DNA of 43,289 nt from Magnetococcales bacterium. GTDB taxonomy: Bacteria > Pseudomonadota > Magnetococcia > Magnetococcales > UBA8363. The stretch is from assembly GCA_015228925.1 (NCBI GenBank), contig JADGCQ010000019.1, positions 1 through 43,289 of the forward strand, written 5' to 3'. Both the position numbers and the translations under genes were made by a program. The notes below the pieces were generated by a model. That model was not told the origin of the DNA. It saw only the letters and a program-made list of their open reading frames with translations, and did not search any database. The stretch's first letter is position 1. The number at the start of each line of letters is the position of its first letter. Below are positions 1-9,601 of this stretch, one piece after another.

Positions 1-45
1 AAACCCTGGGGGCAATCCCCCAGACCCCTTTTTTCTTTTAATAAT
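1..45. terminator. Palindromic repeat/terminator-like hairpin, copy 1
   Basis: CTGGGGG and CCCCCAG form a 7-bp GC stem around a 4-base CAAT loop, followed on the plus strand by ACCCC and a long T-rich tract, so it resembles an intrinsic terminator read on the plus strand. It lies just past the ilvH stop codon and could insulate ilvH from a plus-strand gene outside the window. The same sequence recurs in reverse orientation just after map (10382) and in modified form near 10576, so this is also one copy of a dispersed repeat. Confidence 0.55.
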
Positions 46-66
46 TTTATTTAATATCAACACTCC

Positions 67-573
67 CTAGTGTTTGATCATCCCCCGACTCCCCCGACTC
101 AAGGCGACCTGTCCGGTTCGTACCAGTTCGATGACTCCCAGAGGTTTGAGCAACTCCAGACAGGCATCCAACTTGTTGCTGTCACCCGTGACCTCGATCA
201 TGAACGAGTTGGCCGTCGCATCCAATACCCTGGAACGAAAAATATCGGCGATACGCAACACCTCAGCCCGAACCTCTTTTTCCGCCGCCACCTTCACCAA
301 CATCAACTCACGTTCAACATGCGCCCCCTCGGTCAGATCCACCACATGGATCACCGGGATCAACTTGTTCAACTGCTTGATGATTTGTTCAATGATCTCC
401 CTGTCGCCACAGGAAACCAGGGTGATTCTGGAAGTCCCTTCATTGCCAACCGGGGCCACCGTCAAAGATTCAATATTAAACCCTCTGGCGGCAAAAAGAC
501 CCGCTACCCGGGAGAGAACGCCCGCTTCATTTTCCACCAATACGGAAATGACATGCCGCGTGTTCGTATTCAT
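67..573 (-). CDS. ilvH: Acetolactate (acetohydroxyacid) synthase small, regulatory subunit
   Basis: Regulatory subunit of acetohydroxyacid synthase, the first common step of branched-chain amino acid synthesis; it stimulates the IlvB catalytic subunit and confers valine feedback inhibition. The protein opens with an ACT domain (VISVLVENEAGVLSRVAGLFAARGFNIESLTV, residues about 8-40, written in part) followed by the usual second ACT-like half; about 168 residues is normal for the family. Two in-frame ATGs exist, at 582 and 573. The Shine-Dalgarno AGGAGG (583-588) touches the first ATG but lies 9 bases from the second, so 573 is preferred. The gene follows ilvB with the SD overlapping the ilvB stop codon, which indicates one operon with coupled translation. 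Confidence 0.95.
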   Translation of the reverse strand: MNTNTRHVISVLVENEAGVLSRVAGLFAARGFNIESLTVAPVGNEGTSRITLVSCGDREIIEQIIKQLNKLIPVIHVVDLTEGAHVERELMLVKVAAEKEVRAEVLRIADIFRSRVLDATANSFMIEVTGDSNKLDACLELLKPLGVIELVRTGQVALSRGSRGMIKH

Positions 574-586
574 GCGCACCATCCTC

Positions 587-2299
587 CTAGAGCAGGATCA
601 TTTCGTTCAAGGCTTTACCCGCCGGCACCATGGGATAAACATTGGACTCCTCCGAAACACGAAAATCCATGACAACCGTGTTTTGGATCGCCAACGCCTT
701 GCGGATGGTGGGTTCCACCTCTTCCGGGCGGGTGGCTCGCAATCCAACCGCACCATAAGCCTCGGCAAGCTTGACAAAATCGGGACCGCCTGAGGATAAC
801 AGAGAGTGGGAATACCGCCTCTCATAAAAAATTTCCTGCCACTGCCGGACCATTCCCAAATAGCTGTTGTTCAGGATGGCAATTTTAATCGGGATCCGAT
901 ATTGATAACAGGTGGCCAGTTCCTGGATGTTCATCTGGATGGAACCGTCGCCGGTAATCAGGATGACCGTCTCGTCAGGAAAGGCGACACTGGCCCCCAT
1001 GGCCCCCGGAAGCCCATAACCCATGGTCCCCAAACCACCCGAAGTAAGCCAACGTCGGGGACGGTCAAACGGATAAAATTGCGCCGCCCACATTTGATGT
1101 TGACCGACATCGGTTGCGACAATCGCATGGCCCCCGGTCAGATCCCGCAATGTTTCGATCACATATTGCGGTTCGATCAACTCTTTTCCCTGATTATAAT
1201 ACAGACAATTCTTCTCGCGCCAAGTTTGAATCTGCCGCCACCAGGGGGATAGGTCAGGCTGCTGCTCCCGCATCCCCGGCTCATCCAAAAGAAGATTCAT
1301 CTGCTGGAGAACATTGCGAACATCGCCGACAATGGGCAAATGGACCTTGACATTTTTGGAGATGGAGGTCGGATCGATATCCACATGGATGATCCGGGCA
1401 TTGGGGGCAAATTGGGAAATCTTTCCGGTCACGCGATCATCAAAACGGGCACCGATGGCCACCAACAAATCACAAGTGGAGACCGCCATATTGGCTTCAT
1501 AAGTGCCATGCATTCCCAACATGCCGACAAACAAAGGATCCGTGGCGGGAAATCCCCCCAACCCCATGAGGGTATTGGTGATGGGAACCCCCAGCCGTCG
1601 GACAAATCGTGTCAACTCCTCGGCGGCATTGGCAAGGATGACCCCGCCACCCGTGTAAATCATGGGTTGAGAAGCCCCCAAAATCATGGAGACCGCTTTT
1701 TTGACCTGCCGGGCATTGCCAACCACGGTGGGGTTGTAGGAACGGATGTGGACTTCGCTGCCGGTATCGACATAATCGCATACCGCCGCCGTGACATCCT
1801 TGGGGAGATCCACAACCACCGGACCAGGACGCCCCGTGCGGGCGATATGAAAAGCTTCACGCAGCACACGCGCCAAATCGTCAACCTTGCGGACTAAAAA
1901 ATTATGTTTGGTACAGGATCGGGTGATCCCGACCGTATCGGCCTCTTGGAATGCGTCGTTACCGATCAAATCGACGGGCACCTGCCCAGAGATGCAGACC
2001 AGGGGGATGGAATCCATGTTGGCCGTGGCCAGACCCGTCACGGCGTTGGTGGCACCGGGGCCAGAGGTGACCAAAGCGACACCGACTTCACCACTGACCC
2101 TGGCATATCCATCGGCAGCATGGACCGCCCCCTGCTCGTGGCGGCACAAAATATGTTGGATCTCAGGATGTTTGAAGAGTGCGTCGTAAATATGCAAAAC
2201 CGATCCGCCGGGATAGCCAAAAACATGGCGCACTCCCAGATCCAGGAGGGTTCTGACGACGATTTCGGCCCCTGTCCATTCCACACGCGGTACTCCCAT
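587..2299 (-). CDS. ilvB: Acetolactate (acetohydroxyacid) synthase large, catalytic subunit
   Basis: Thiamine-diphosphate enzyme that condenses pyruvate with pyruvate or 2-ketobutyrate in valine, leucine and isoleucine synthesis. At 570 residues it is full length. Visible marks are the catalytic glutamate in [15 protein letters not shown] (E55), the central FAD/TPP-fold domain, and the ThDP/Mg motif GDGS at 450-453 ending with NN at 477-478. The gene name could equally be ilvI, since the family is not separable by eye; the coupled small subunit right after it supports a complete holoenzyme. Start at ATG 2299 gives the expected N-terminus ([24 protein letters not shown]) but no strong ribosome site is visible. 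Confidence 0.96.
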   Translation of the reverse strand: MGVPRVEWTGAEIVVRTLLDLGVRHVFGYPGGSVLHIYDALFKHPEIQHILCRHEQGAVHAADGYARVSGEVGVALVTSGPGATNAVTGLATANMDSIPLVCISGQVPVDLIGNDAFQEADTVGITRSCTKHNFLVRKVDDLARVLREAFHIARTGRPGPVVVDLPKDVTAAVCDYVDTGSEVHIRSYNPTVVGNARQVKKAVSMILGASQPMIYTGGGVILANAAEELTRFVRRLGVPITNTLMGLGGFPATDPLFVGMLGMHGTYEANMAVSTCDLLVAIGARFDDRVTGKISQFAPNARIIHVDIDPTSISKNVKVHLPIVGDVRNVLQQMNLLLDEPGMREQQPDLSPWWRQIQTWREKNCLYYNQGKELIEPQYVIETLRDLTGGHAIVATDVGQHQMWAAQFYPFDRPRRWLTSGGLGTMGYGLPGAMGASVAFPDETVILITGDGSIQMNIQELATCYQYRIPIKIAILNNSYLGMVRQWQEIFYERRYSHSLLSSGGPDFVKLAEAYGAVGLRATRPEEVEPTIRKALAIQNTVVMDFRVSEESNVYPMVPAGKALNEMILL

Positions 2300-2358
2300 T
2301 GCAACCCGGTATCCGGTTCCTGAAGTGTTATCTCAACGTCTGGGAATATGATGATTCA

Positions 2359-2388
2359 CGCAACCGGTGTCAACGGACACCGGTTGCG
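2359..2388 (-). terminator. Perfect 13-bp inverted repeat between gltA and ilvB
   Basis: CGCAACCGGTGTC and its exact reverse complement enclose a 4-base loop, 20 bases past the gltA stop codon and 60 bases before the ilvB start. No T tract follows on the minus strand, so it is not a textbook intrinsic terminator. It may be a 3'-end stabilising stem for gltA mRNA, a factor-dependent terminator or an operator for ilvB. Confidence 0.5.
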
Positions 2389-2408
2389 TTACCCCATGGA
2401 CGACGGTA

Positions 2409-3704
2409 TCACGGTCTCCGGTGCAGGGGGACATAATCCCTGTGGGGGGCACCAACATAGAGTTGTCTGGGGCGTCCGATGGATTCCTTACCAGAAATCA
2501 TCTCCATCCACTGACAAATCCAGCCGATGGAACGGGCTACGGAAAAAATCACCGTGAACATGTTCGTGGGTATTCCGATGGCCGACTGGATGATGCCCGA
2601 ATAAAAATCGACGTTGGGATAGAGTTTCTTTTCCACAAAATAATCATCGCTCTGGGCAATTTGCTCCAATTCCAAGGCTAATTTAAAAATGGGGTCATCT
2701 TCACGCCCCAGTTCCGCCAACACCTCATGCGCCGCTTTTTTAAGAATGCGTGCCCGAGGATCATAATTTTTATAAACCCGATGGCCAAAACCCATGAGGC
2801 GAAAAGAATCATTGGGATCTTTGGCGCGCCGGATATATTCCCCCACCCGATCAACAGAACCGATTTCACTCAACATATTCAAAACCGCCTCATTGGCACC
2901 GCCGTGAGCCGGTCCCCAAAGGCAACTGACACCCGCAGAAATGGCGGCAAAGGGGTTGGCCATCGACGAACCGGCCAAACGCACGGTCGATGTGGAAGCA
3001 TTTTGTTCATGATCGGCGTGCAGGATGAAAATCTGCTCCATGGCACGGACCAATACCGGAGACATCGTAAACTTGGCACAGGGAACCTTGAACAGCATCC
3101 GCAAAAAGTTTTCCACGTAACCCAGTTCATTCTTGGGATAGACAAAAGGTTGGCCAATGGAATATTTGTACGAGGCGGCGGCGATGGTCGGGAGTTTGGC
3201 AATCAAACGAAATGCGGAAACTTCCCGGTGTCGTGGAATTTGAATATCCAAAGAATCATGATAAAACGCCGACATCGCACCCACCATTCCCACCATGATG
3301 GCCATGGGGTGGGCATCGCGGCGATAACCTTTGTAAAAATTCAGCATCTGCTCATGAAGCATGGTATGCTCCATGACAATTTTTGAGAACTCCTCAAATT
3401 TAGGCCGGGTCGGCAACTCGCCCCACATGAGAAGATAACACACTTCCAGAAAGGAACTCTTCTCGGCCAATTGGTCGATGGGATATCCCCGGTATAAAAG
3501 AATCCCCTCATCGCCATCAATAAAAGTGATCGTGCTTTTGCAGGAGGCGGTGGACAAAAAACCGGGATCCAGTGTAAATAATCCAAACTCCTTGTAAAAC
3601 TTGGTAATATCCACCACAGGTGGCCCTTCGGTCCCCTTTTGGATGGGGAGTTCCAAACTTTTTCCGGTACGGTTGTCGATAATGGTCAATGTTTCTCCAG
3701 CCAT
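2409..3704 (-). CDS. gltA: Citrate synthase
   Basis: Condenses acetyl-CoA and oxaloacetate to citrate at the entry of the TCA cycle. The 431-residue product has the type II (Gram-negative hexameric) layout with an N-terminal beta extension. The catalytic triad is visible: H267 in [11 protein letters not shown]308 in [14 protein letters not shown] and D366 in YPNVDFYSG, at positions nearly matching the E. coli enzyme. An upstream in-frame ATG at 3767 would add 21 residues not typical of the family; ATG 3704 gives the usual start [10 protein letters not shown], with GGGGTGA about 6 bases upstream. It is divergent from the GTPase gene at 3836. Confidence 0.96.
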   Translation of the reverse strand: MAGETLTIIDNRTGKSLELPIQKGTEGPPVVDITKFYKEFGLFTLDPGFLSTASCKSTITFIDGDEGILLYRGYPIDQLAEKSSFLEVCYLLMWGELPTRPKFEEFSKIVMEHTMLHEQMLNFYKGYRRDAHPMAIMVGMVGAMSAFYHDSLDIQIPRHREVSAFRLIAKLPTIAAASYKYSIGQPFVYPKNELGYVENFLRMLFKVPCAKFTMSPVLVRAMEQIFILHADHEQNASTSTVRLAGSSMANPFAAISAGVSCLWGPAHGGANEAVLNMLSEIGSVDRVGEYIRRAKDPNDSFRLMGFGHRVYKNYDPRARILKKAAHEVLAELGREDDPIFKLALELEQIAQSDDYFVEKKLYPNVDFYSGIIQSAIGIPTNMFTVIFSVARSIGWICQWMEMISGKESIGRPRQLYVGAPHRDYVPLHRRP

Positions 3705-3835
3705 GGCGTCACCCCACTGTTGTTTCGTCACGATAATTAGGATAGGTTGCGTTAAGCCATCTCGCACCGGATAACCGGAATGGTGTATACCAGTGCCAGG
3801 TACTGCAATCGTCTTTCCCTTCTTGGAGTCTTTTC

Positions 3836-5320
3836 ATGTTTAACAAGACCGCAAACCAGATTGACCGCAGAATTGCCAGCCTTGAAAAACACCTGAAATC
3901 GGAAAACCCGGTGTTGCTGCAAGTCGTGCAAAGTTTCCGCGACCTTGACCGTGTAGCTTACCGCATGGGACTGCTGGAAAGAAACGAATCTTTTACTACG
4001 CGCGTGCCATGGTGGCCCATGGTGTCGGTTCTGGGTACCTTTTCATCGGGAAAATCGACCTTCATCAACAGCTATTTGGGTCAAAAACTTCAGCGTACCG
4101 GCAATCAGGCGGTAGACGATAAATTTACCGTGATTTGTTTCAGTCGGGAGGAAAAGGTGCGAACGCTTCCGGGACTCGCCCTGGATGCCGATCCCCGATT
4201 TCCCTTCTACCAAATCAGCCATGAGATTGAAAAAGTCAGTCAGGGGGAAGGACAACGCATCGATTCCTATCTGCAACTCAAAACGTGTCCGACCGAAAAG
4301 TTACGTGGGAAAATCGTGATCGATTCTCCAGGGTTCGATGCCGATGCCCAAAGGACTTCCACCCTGCGCATCACCAACCACATGATCGACCTTTCCGATC
4401 TGGTCTTGGTCTTTTTCGATGCCCGCCATCCCGAACCCGGTGCCATGAAGGATACCCTCGACCATTTGGTCAAGGATACGATCAACCGCTCCGACGCCAA
4501 TAAATTTCTTTTTGTTCTCAATCAAATCGACTGTACCGCCCAGGATGATAACCTGGAAGACGTTGTTGCCGCCTGGCAACGGGCATTGGCCCAATGCGGC
4601 TTGACGGCGGGGCGGTTTTTCCAGATCTACAACCAGGATGTGGCCCGGGGGTTTCCCAACGATGAAGTGCGTGACCGTTTTCAGGCCAAGTCTCAGGAAG
4701 ACCTGAACGAACTGGAAGAACGCATGCAACGTGTCGAAGTGGAGCGGGCCTACCGGATCATCGGTGTTTTGGAATATACCGCCCGAATCATAGGGACCGA
4801 AGTGGTCCCCCGATTGGAAACATTTTTGCGCCAATGGCGCCAGCGTGTCCTGTTTCAAGATTTGATGGTATTCACCATGGTCCTCGCCGGGGTTGGCACC
4901 GCCGCCTATCAATACGCCTGGCCTGTGAAATCCTGGCTGGATAGCGGTCTATGGCTCACCGATGATCGGTGGCAAAACCTGATTGTCAACTTGGTCGCCA
5001 TCACCGCAGGAGGGGTTCTCTTGTGGGTCCATCATGCCATCCGCCGCTTCAATGCCAAAAAGATGCTGGCACGCATCTCCAAACAGGTCCAGCAAACGGA
5101 ATTTCACGATTTTCTATTGCGTGGATTTTCATTCAATACCCGGCCTATACGCTCCATTTTCATAACACACCCATCCGGCTGGGGTGGATCCGTCAAACGG
5201 CGACTCCAGAAGGTACTCAAGGAAACCGACCGCTATGTGCAAAATCTGAATGATCAATTTGCCAATCCGTCGGGCAAGAGCAATGTTCCCAATCCTAAAA
5301 TCCAATTGGATGTGGATTGA
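3836..5320 (+). CDS. Dynamin-like, membrane-anchored GTPase
   Basis: Large GTPase of the bacterial dynamin/EHD-like class, probably acting at the inner membrane. G-motifs are in order: G1 GTFSSGKST at 67-75, G3 DSPG at 163-166 and G4 NQID at 229-232; a short helical region precedes the GTPase domain. A charged helical stretch (about 285-335) is followed by two hydrophobic segments near 343-365 and 383-403 with a short loop, then a basic tail of about 85 residues. The two membrane segments suggest a hairpin anchor as in bacterial dynamin-like proteins. ATG 3836 has TTGGAG 7 bases upstream. It begins a co-directional group with the histidine kinase 40 bases downstream. The cellular role (membrane remodelling, stress or phage tolerance) cannot be read from sequence. 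Confidence 0.8.
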   Translation: MFNKTANQIDRRIASLEKHLKSENPVLLQVVQSFRDLDRVAYRMGLLERNESFTTRVPWWPMVSVLGTFSSGKSTFINSYLGQKLQRTGNQAVDDKFTVICFSREEKVRTLPGLALDADPRFPFYQISHEIEKVSQGEGQRIDSYLQLKTCPTEKLRGKIVIDSPGFDADAQRTSTLRITNHMIDLSDLVLVFFDARHPEPGAMKDTLDHLVKDTINRSDANKFLFVLNQIDCTAQDDNLEDVVAAWQRALAQCGLTAGRFFQIYNQDVARGFPNDEVRDRFQAKSQEDLNELEERMQRVEVERAYRIIGVLEYTARIIGTEVVPRLETFLRQWRQRVLFQDLMVFTMVLAGVGTAAYQYAWPVKSWLDSGLWLTDDRWQNLIVNLVAITAGGVLLWVHHAIRRFNAKKMLARISKQVQQTEFHDFLLRGFSFNTRPIRSIFITHPSGWGGSVKRRLQKVLKETDRYVQNLNDQFANPSGKSNVPNPKIQLDVD

Positions 5321-5360
5321 TCCGTCTTCGGGCTTCGGGGATTAAAGGGCTAAACGTCAC

Positions 5361-8027
5361 ATGAGTGCGTTGTTGGCGCGGTTACCATTGACCATCAAGG
5401 CTTTTTTGGCCACGGTGCTGGTCGGTGTCTCGGTGTGGTACTTTTTGGACGAATGGCAAACCCGCCATATTCGTGGGTTGTTGCATGACCGTCTCAAGGA
5501 GATGGTCGGGGAACGGGCCGCGCACAACCGAATCCGCTTTGATCACTACGTCAAAGCCCATGCTCGGATGTTGCGTCTGCTGGCAGGTCAGAAAAAGCTT
5601 GCAGACCATTTTGCCCTGCTTCCGACGATCCCAACAGACCCGGTTTTCTACGAAACACCACCGGCTTGGTTACCCGGCACGAGTGTTCTCCGGGGGTTTA
5701 TCACACTACGCTATGTCATCGTCTTCGATCAAGAATATCGCGTGCGCGAATGGTATGGCAATCATACCGAACCGTTGCCAAAAATTCTTTTTTCCCCATC
5801 CACTTCCATCATTCAACTCAGTTTGCGTCAGGATTATCTGACCCGTGTTGAGGAGCGCCCATTCCTTCTCACTTCCGAGGATATTATGGACAAGGAGGGC
5901 CATCGTCTGGGAACCTTGATGTTAGCAACCCCGTTGGATGGCGAGTTTTTAACGGGACTCGCTTTGCCGTTGACCGATTTTAATGGATTGGTTGCCATCC
6001 TTGAGGGGGGAAAATCTCAGGTCATCGCCAGCAACCATCTGAAACTGGTCCCTCCGGGGGCGATGTTGGAAGACCTCAAGGATCATTTTTTTGTCGCCGG
6101 ACAATCCTATTTTGATTATGGTTCTTCCGATCTTCTCCTACAACTGGTTACGCTGGTCTCCTCTGCGGAGTTTGAATCCCTGGGATCATCCATCCTTGTG
6201 GCCGAACGCTCCCAACGTTTGGTGACGGCCCTGTCCTTGATTTTTGCCGAGTTGCTCATTGTGTTATGGATGACGGGAAAAATCAGCCAAGTCAGCCGCG
6301 AAATCACCCGATTTTCCATCACCATTTTGGGGAAGAATCCAGACAGAAACAAAACCGGAGACGAATTGGTGGAGCTTCGGGAACGTTTCCAAAGTTTGGC
6401 ACGGGAAATTGTGGCGACACGCGACACCTTGAAAGCCAAACTGGAAGAAAAAAAGCGGGCCGAGATGGAGATCCGCAAATTGTCTCAGGCGGTAGAACAG
6501 AGTCCTGCCCCGGTCATGATTACCGATTCTGCCAACATCATCATTTATGTCAATCCAAGCTTCACCAATCTGACAGGTTATCCCAGCGAAGAGATCATCG
6601 GAAAAAATGCCAATATTCTGCAATCGGTGGAAACCCCCCTGAATGTTTTTGATGATCTGTGGAATACCATCAGCGCGGGTAACGTCTGGCGGGGTGAGTT
6701 CCATAATCGCAGGAAAGATGGGTCAACCTACTGGGAACTCAATACCATCTCGCCCATTCAGGTTCCGGGGGAAGCGACAACCCATTATCTGGCCATCAAA
6801 GAGGACATTTCCCTCCGCCTTGAAATGGAACGGACCCTGCAACAGGCCCGGGAAGCTTCCGAGATTGCCAATCGACTGAAAGATAATTTTTTAACCAACA
6901 TCAGTCATGAACTGCGAACCCCCCTGAATACCATCACCGGATGTACCGATTTGCTCCTGGGGTGCGCTTTTGGGACCATCAACGAAAATCAGAGGAAATA
7001 TCTTCAGGATTTGCGCAAAGGGTCTGACCGCTTGGCCGTGCTGATCGACAACCTGTTGGAACTGTCCCGTATCACCACCGATCAATTTATCCTGGAAACC
7101 CGCGTTTTCAGCGTCCACCGTCTGGTTTCCGGTGTCGAAAGTATCATGCGACCCGAGGCGCAGGAAAAAGGGTTGGCCCTGACCGTATCCATCGCCGATG
7201 ATGTCCCCAAACGTCTGGTCGGGGATCCCGATCGCCTACGGCAAACCTTGTTGCATGTCGTTCGTAACGCCGTCAAATTTACCCGCCGTGGTTCCGTCAG
7301 TTTGAGTGTCACACTCCCCAGTCAAAGTCCAAGGCCGGTCAAAGTTCTTTTCACCGTAACCGATACCGGAATCGGCATTCCCGACACGTTGCAAAGGGCC
7401 ATCTTCGATCCGTTCACGCAGGTAGATCCAACACCCTCCCGTCGCTATGAAGGGACCGGGTTGGGACTCGCTATTGCCAAACAGATTGTGGATATTTTAG
7501 GGGGAGAAATTCACGTCAAAAGCCAGTTACACCAAGGGAGCGCATTTTTTATTACCGTGCCATTTTTTCTCCCTGACCCCGATTTGTCGGTTCCCGATGG
7601 GGCGGAGCGTGAACCATGGGTTTTGGTTTCTGGGAAGAATGTCATGAACCGGCTGATTTTTGTCAAACTGCTCGCCTCCATGGGATTCAAGACCCAGGAG
7701 GTCGATCATTTTTCCATGGTTACCGACGGCGCGGACAGCGTTGAAAGGCGGTCATTCATTTTGATTTGTCTGGATTGCTCCCATGCGCCATCCAAGGCCG
7801 TGGATGAAATACGGTGCATCCGGGAAACGACCGCATGGAGTACCCTACCCATTCTCCTGTATACTTCGGGGAAGGGGGATGCAAAAGATAAATCTTTTTC
7901 GCTTTCGGGGGTACACATGGTTACCAAGCCTTTAAAAAGGCAACAATTGTATGATACGGTGGAGCAGGCCATGGTGGAATTTGGACTGGAAATGCCGGCT
8001 GTTGAGAAAACCGCCCCCCTGACTTAA
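5361..8027 (+). CDS. Hybrid sensor histidine kinase with degenerate receiver
   Basis: Membrane sensor kinase of 888 residues. Order: transmembrane segment about 11-28, periplasmic sensor region about 30-285 (Cache-like by position, not by motif), second transmembrane segment about 288-306, coiled linker, PAS domain about 375-485, HisKA with the phospho-acceptor H516 in ISHELRTP, HATPase_c with N636, DTGIG (668-672) and GTGLGL (698-703), then a C-terminal receiver-like domain from about 752. In that receiver an aspartate (D805, ICLDCS) and the late lysine (TKPLKR) remain, but the usual N-terminal acidic pair is replaced by SG in VLVSGKN, so it is probably a non-phosphorylated or weak receiver. 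The ligand is unknown. It lies between the GTPase and the PDZ protein in one direction. Confidence 0.9.
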   Translation: MSALLARLPLTIKAFLATVLVGVSVWYFLDEWQTRHIRGLLHDRLKEMVGERAAHNRIRFDHYVKAHARMLRLLAGQKKLADHFALLPTIPTDPVFYETPPAWLPGTSVLRGFITLRYVIVFDQEYRVREWYGNHTEPLPKILFSPSTSIIQLSLRQDYLTRVEERPFLLTSEDIMDKEGHRLGTLMLATPLDGEFLTGLALPLTDFNGLVAILEGGKSQVIASNHLKLVPPGAMLEDLKDHFFVAGQSYFDYGSSDLLLQLVTLVSSAEFESLGSSILVAERSQRLVTALSLIFAELLIVLWMTGKISQVSREITRFSITILGKNPDRNKTGDELVELRERFQSLAREIVATRDTLKAKLEEKKRAEMEIRKLSQAVEQSPAPVMITDSANIIIYVNPSFTNLTGYPSEEIIGKNANILQSVETPLNVFDDLWNTISAGNVWRGEFHNRRKDGSTYWELNTISPIQVPGEATTHYLAIKEDISLRLEMERTLQQAREASEIANRLKDNFLTNISHELRTPLNTITGCTDLLLGCAFGTINENQRKYLQDLRKGSDRLAVLIDNLLELSRITTDQFILETRVFSVHRLVSGVESIMRPEAQEKGLALTVSIADDVPKRLVGDPDRLRQTLLHVVRNAVKFTRRGSVSLSVTLPSQSPRPVKVLFTVTDTGIGIPDTLQRAIFDPFTQVDPTPSRRYEGTGLGLAIAKQIVDILGGEIHVKSQLHQGSAFFITVPFFLPDPDLSVPDGAEREPWVLVSGKNVMNRLIFVKLLASMGFKTQEVDHFSMVTDGADSVERRSFILICLDCSHAPSKAVDEIRCIRETTAWSTLPILLYTSGKGDAKDKSFSLSGVHMVTKPLKRQQLYDTVEQAMVEFGLEMPAVEKTAPLT

Positions 8028-8037
8028 GGAGAGAATC

Positions 8038-8874
8038 ATGCACGGAAATCGAATGTCTATTTTTCTTCTGCTGGCGTGTTTTCTGATTGCAACGCCATCC
8101 TCGGTGCTGGCCATCGGATGGGTTGGCATGACCATAGAACCGCCTCGTGGCGTTCAGGTGGGAGAGATCATCAAGGACGGACCGGCGGATAAAGCGGGAT
8201 TGATGCGCGGCGATATCATCCTCAAGATGGATGGACAGGAGGTGGTTGCCGTCGAACAATTTGTCGTCGGTATCCGCAGCCGTACCCCGGGAACGCCATT
8301 GACTTTGCATGTTCTTCGTGACGGCAAAGAATTGGAAGTCAAAGCGACCATCGAAGATGGATGGAACCATCAATCGGTGGCCCAGGCTCCCGTCAGCCCC
8401 ATCACGCGCATACGTCCCGACTTTGGTGAGATGGGATCTGCGGCACCATCGTCCCCCGCTTCCGACTGGAACGCCGGTTATGCACGCGGCCCCTGGGAAA
8501 ACGTTGCCACACCCACCCCGGCCACGACATGGCTGGGCATTGCCCCGACCATGGCCCAAGGTGGTGTTGGGGTGATGGCGGTGGCTCCGGGAAGTCCGGG
8601 AGAAAAAGGGGGACTTTTGCCACGGGATATCATCGTTTCCATCAACGGGCAGGCCCTGGCTACCCCCCATGCCCTGGTACGTCTGCTGTCTACGCTGAAA
8701 CCGGGTGAGGTGGTGGAGATCAACCTCAACCGTAATGGTCAAGCGCAGACGGTACAAGTGGTGTTGGGGGCACCGCCATCGAATCCGCCAGCCACACCAT
8801 CGGCCACGCCACCCGCGACACCTGCGCCCCCCCCGGCGAGTGTACCACCGGCGGGTTTGTCTGGAAGTTCCTAA
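8038..8874 (+). CDS. Secreted protein with two PDZ domains
   Basis: The 278-residue product has a clear signal peptide (hydrophobic core LLLACFLIA, cleavage likely after SSVLA near residue 25). Two PDZ domains follow, about 27-105 (GEIIKDGPADKAGLMRGDIILKMDG in part) and about 163-243 (APGSPGEKGGLLPRDIIVSING in part), separated by a Ser/Pro-rich linker, with a Pro/Ala-rich tail. There is no protease domain, unlike DegP or MamE-type proteins, so it is likely a periplasmic adaptor or scaffold. AAGGAGAG precedes ATG 8038 at good spacing, 10 bases after the kinase stop. Position suggests a periplasmic partner of the kinase, but that is inference. Confidence 0.85.
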   Translation: MHGNRMSIFLLLACFLIATPSSVLAIGWVGMTIEPPRGVQVGEIIKDGPADKAGLMRGDIILKMDGQEVVAVEQFVVGIRSRTPGTPLTLHVLRDGKELEVKATIEDGWNHQSVAQAPVSPITRIRPDFGEMGSAAPSSPASDWNAGYARGPWENVATPTPATTWLGIAPTMAQGGVGVMAVAPGSPGEKGGLLPRDIIVSINGQALATPHALVRLLSTLKPGEVVEINLNRNGQAQTVQVVLGAPPSNPPATPSATPPATPAPPPASVPPAGLSGSS

Positions 8875-8893
8875 AGGCGGACGGCTGGGACCA

Positions 8894-9601
8894 TTGCGCT
8901 TTTCCCAACCCCTTGTCCCTGGCATCCTGAACCGGCGCTACCAAAGGTTTTTGGTCGATTGCACGTTGGCGGATGGACAAAAGATTACGGGTCATTGTGC
9001 CAATACCGGGGCTATGACGGGGCTGAATATTCCGGGACAGTCGGTTTTATTGTCTCGTCATGAGCATACGACACGAAAATATCCCCTGTCGTTGGAGTTG
9101 GTTGCGGATCATGGGGCCTGGGTTGGTGTTAACACCGCCATGGCCAACCGGGTTGTCGCCGAAGGGTTGGAACAGGGTGTGATTGCGCCGTTGCAATCCT
9201 GGGAAAGCTGGCGTCGGGAAGTCCCCTTCCATGAAAAAAGCCGCCTTGATTTTCTGTTGACGGCACCGGAAAAAAAAGGTTGTTTCGTCGAGGTAAAAAG
9301 TGTCACTCTACGGTCGGGTTGTGCAGCGCGTTTTCCAGATGCGGTGACCGCACGGGGGACGCGCCATCTTCATGCCCTGATGATGGCGATGGATCAGGGG
9401 TATGAGGCGATGATTCTCTATCTGGTGCAACGGGGTGATTGCACCCATTTTAGCCCCGCTGCCGACATTGATCCCGATTACGCCGAGGCACTGCGGTGTG
9501 CGCTGGCGCGAGGCGTTCGGGCATTGGCTGTTTATTGTCAGGTAACGCCTGCGGAGATAACGATTGCCGGGACGTTGCCCATGGAGTTTTCCGATTCATG
9601 A
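8894..9601 (+). CDS. sfsA: Sugar fermentation stimulation protein A family (SfsA)
   Basis: SfsA-family protein, a putative DNA-binding protein with a nuclease-like fold. The conserved start R-F-S-x-P-L, the block RYQRFLVDCTLADG, the HCANTGAMTG motif, the nuclease-like core SRLDFLL...CFVEVKSVTL and FPDAVTARGTRHLHAL are all present. The open frame reaches back to 8705 inside the PDZ gene, but homology begins at LRFSQPL, so a TTG start at 8894 is proposed; this gives 235 residues, the family length. The start lies 20 bases after the PDZ stop. The stop TGA overlaps the map start as ATGA, indicating translational coupling. Confidence 0.88.
   Translation: MRFSQPLVPGILNRRYQRFLVDCTLADGQKITGHCANTGAMTGLNIPGQSVLLSRHEHTTRKYPLSLELVADHGAWVGVNTAMANRVVAEGLEQGVIAPLQSWESWRREVPFHEKSRLDFLLTAPEKKGCFVEVKSVTLRSGCAARFPDAVTARGTRHLHALMMAMDQGYEAMILYLVQRGDCTHFSPAADIDPDYAEALRCALARGVRALAVYCQVTPAEITIAGTLPMEFSDS

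Noticed and set aside
4301-4912. Minus-strand open frame of 203 codons inside the GTPase gene
   Set aside because: Lies wholly opposite the G domain coding region and resembles nothing known.
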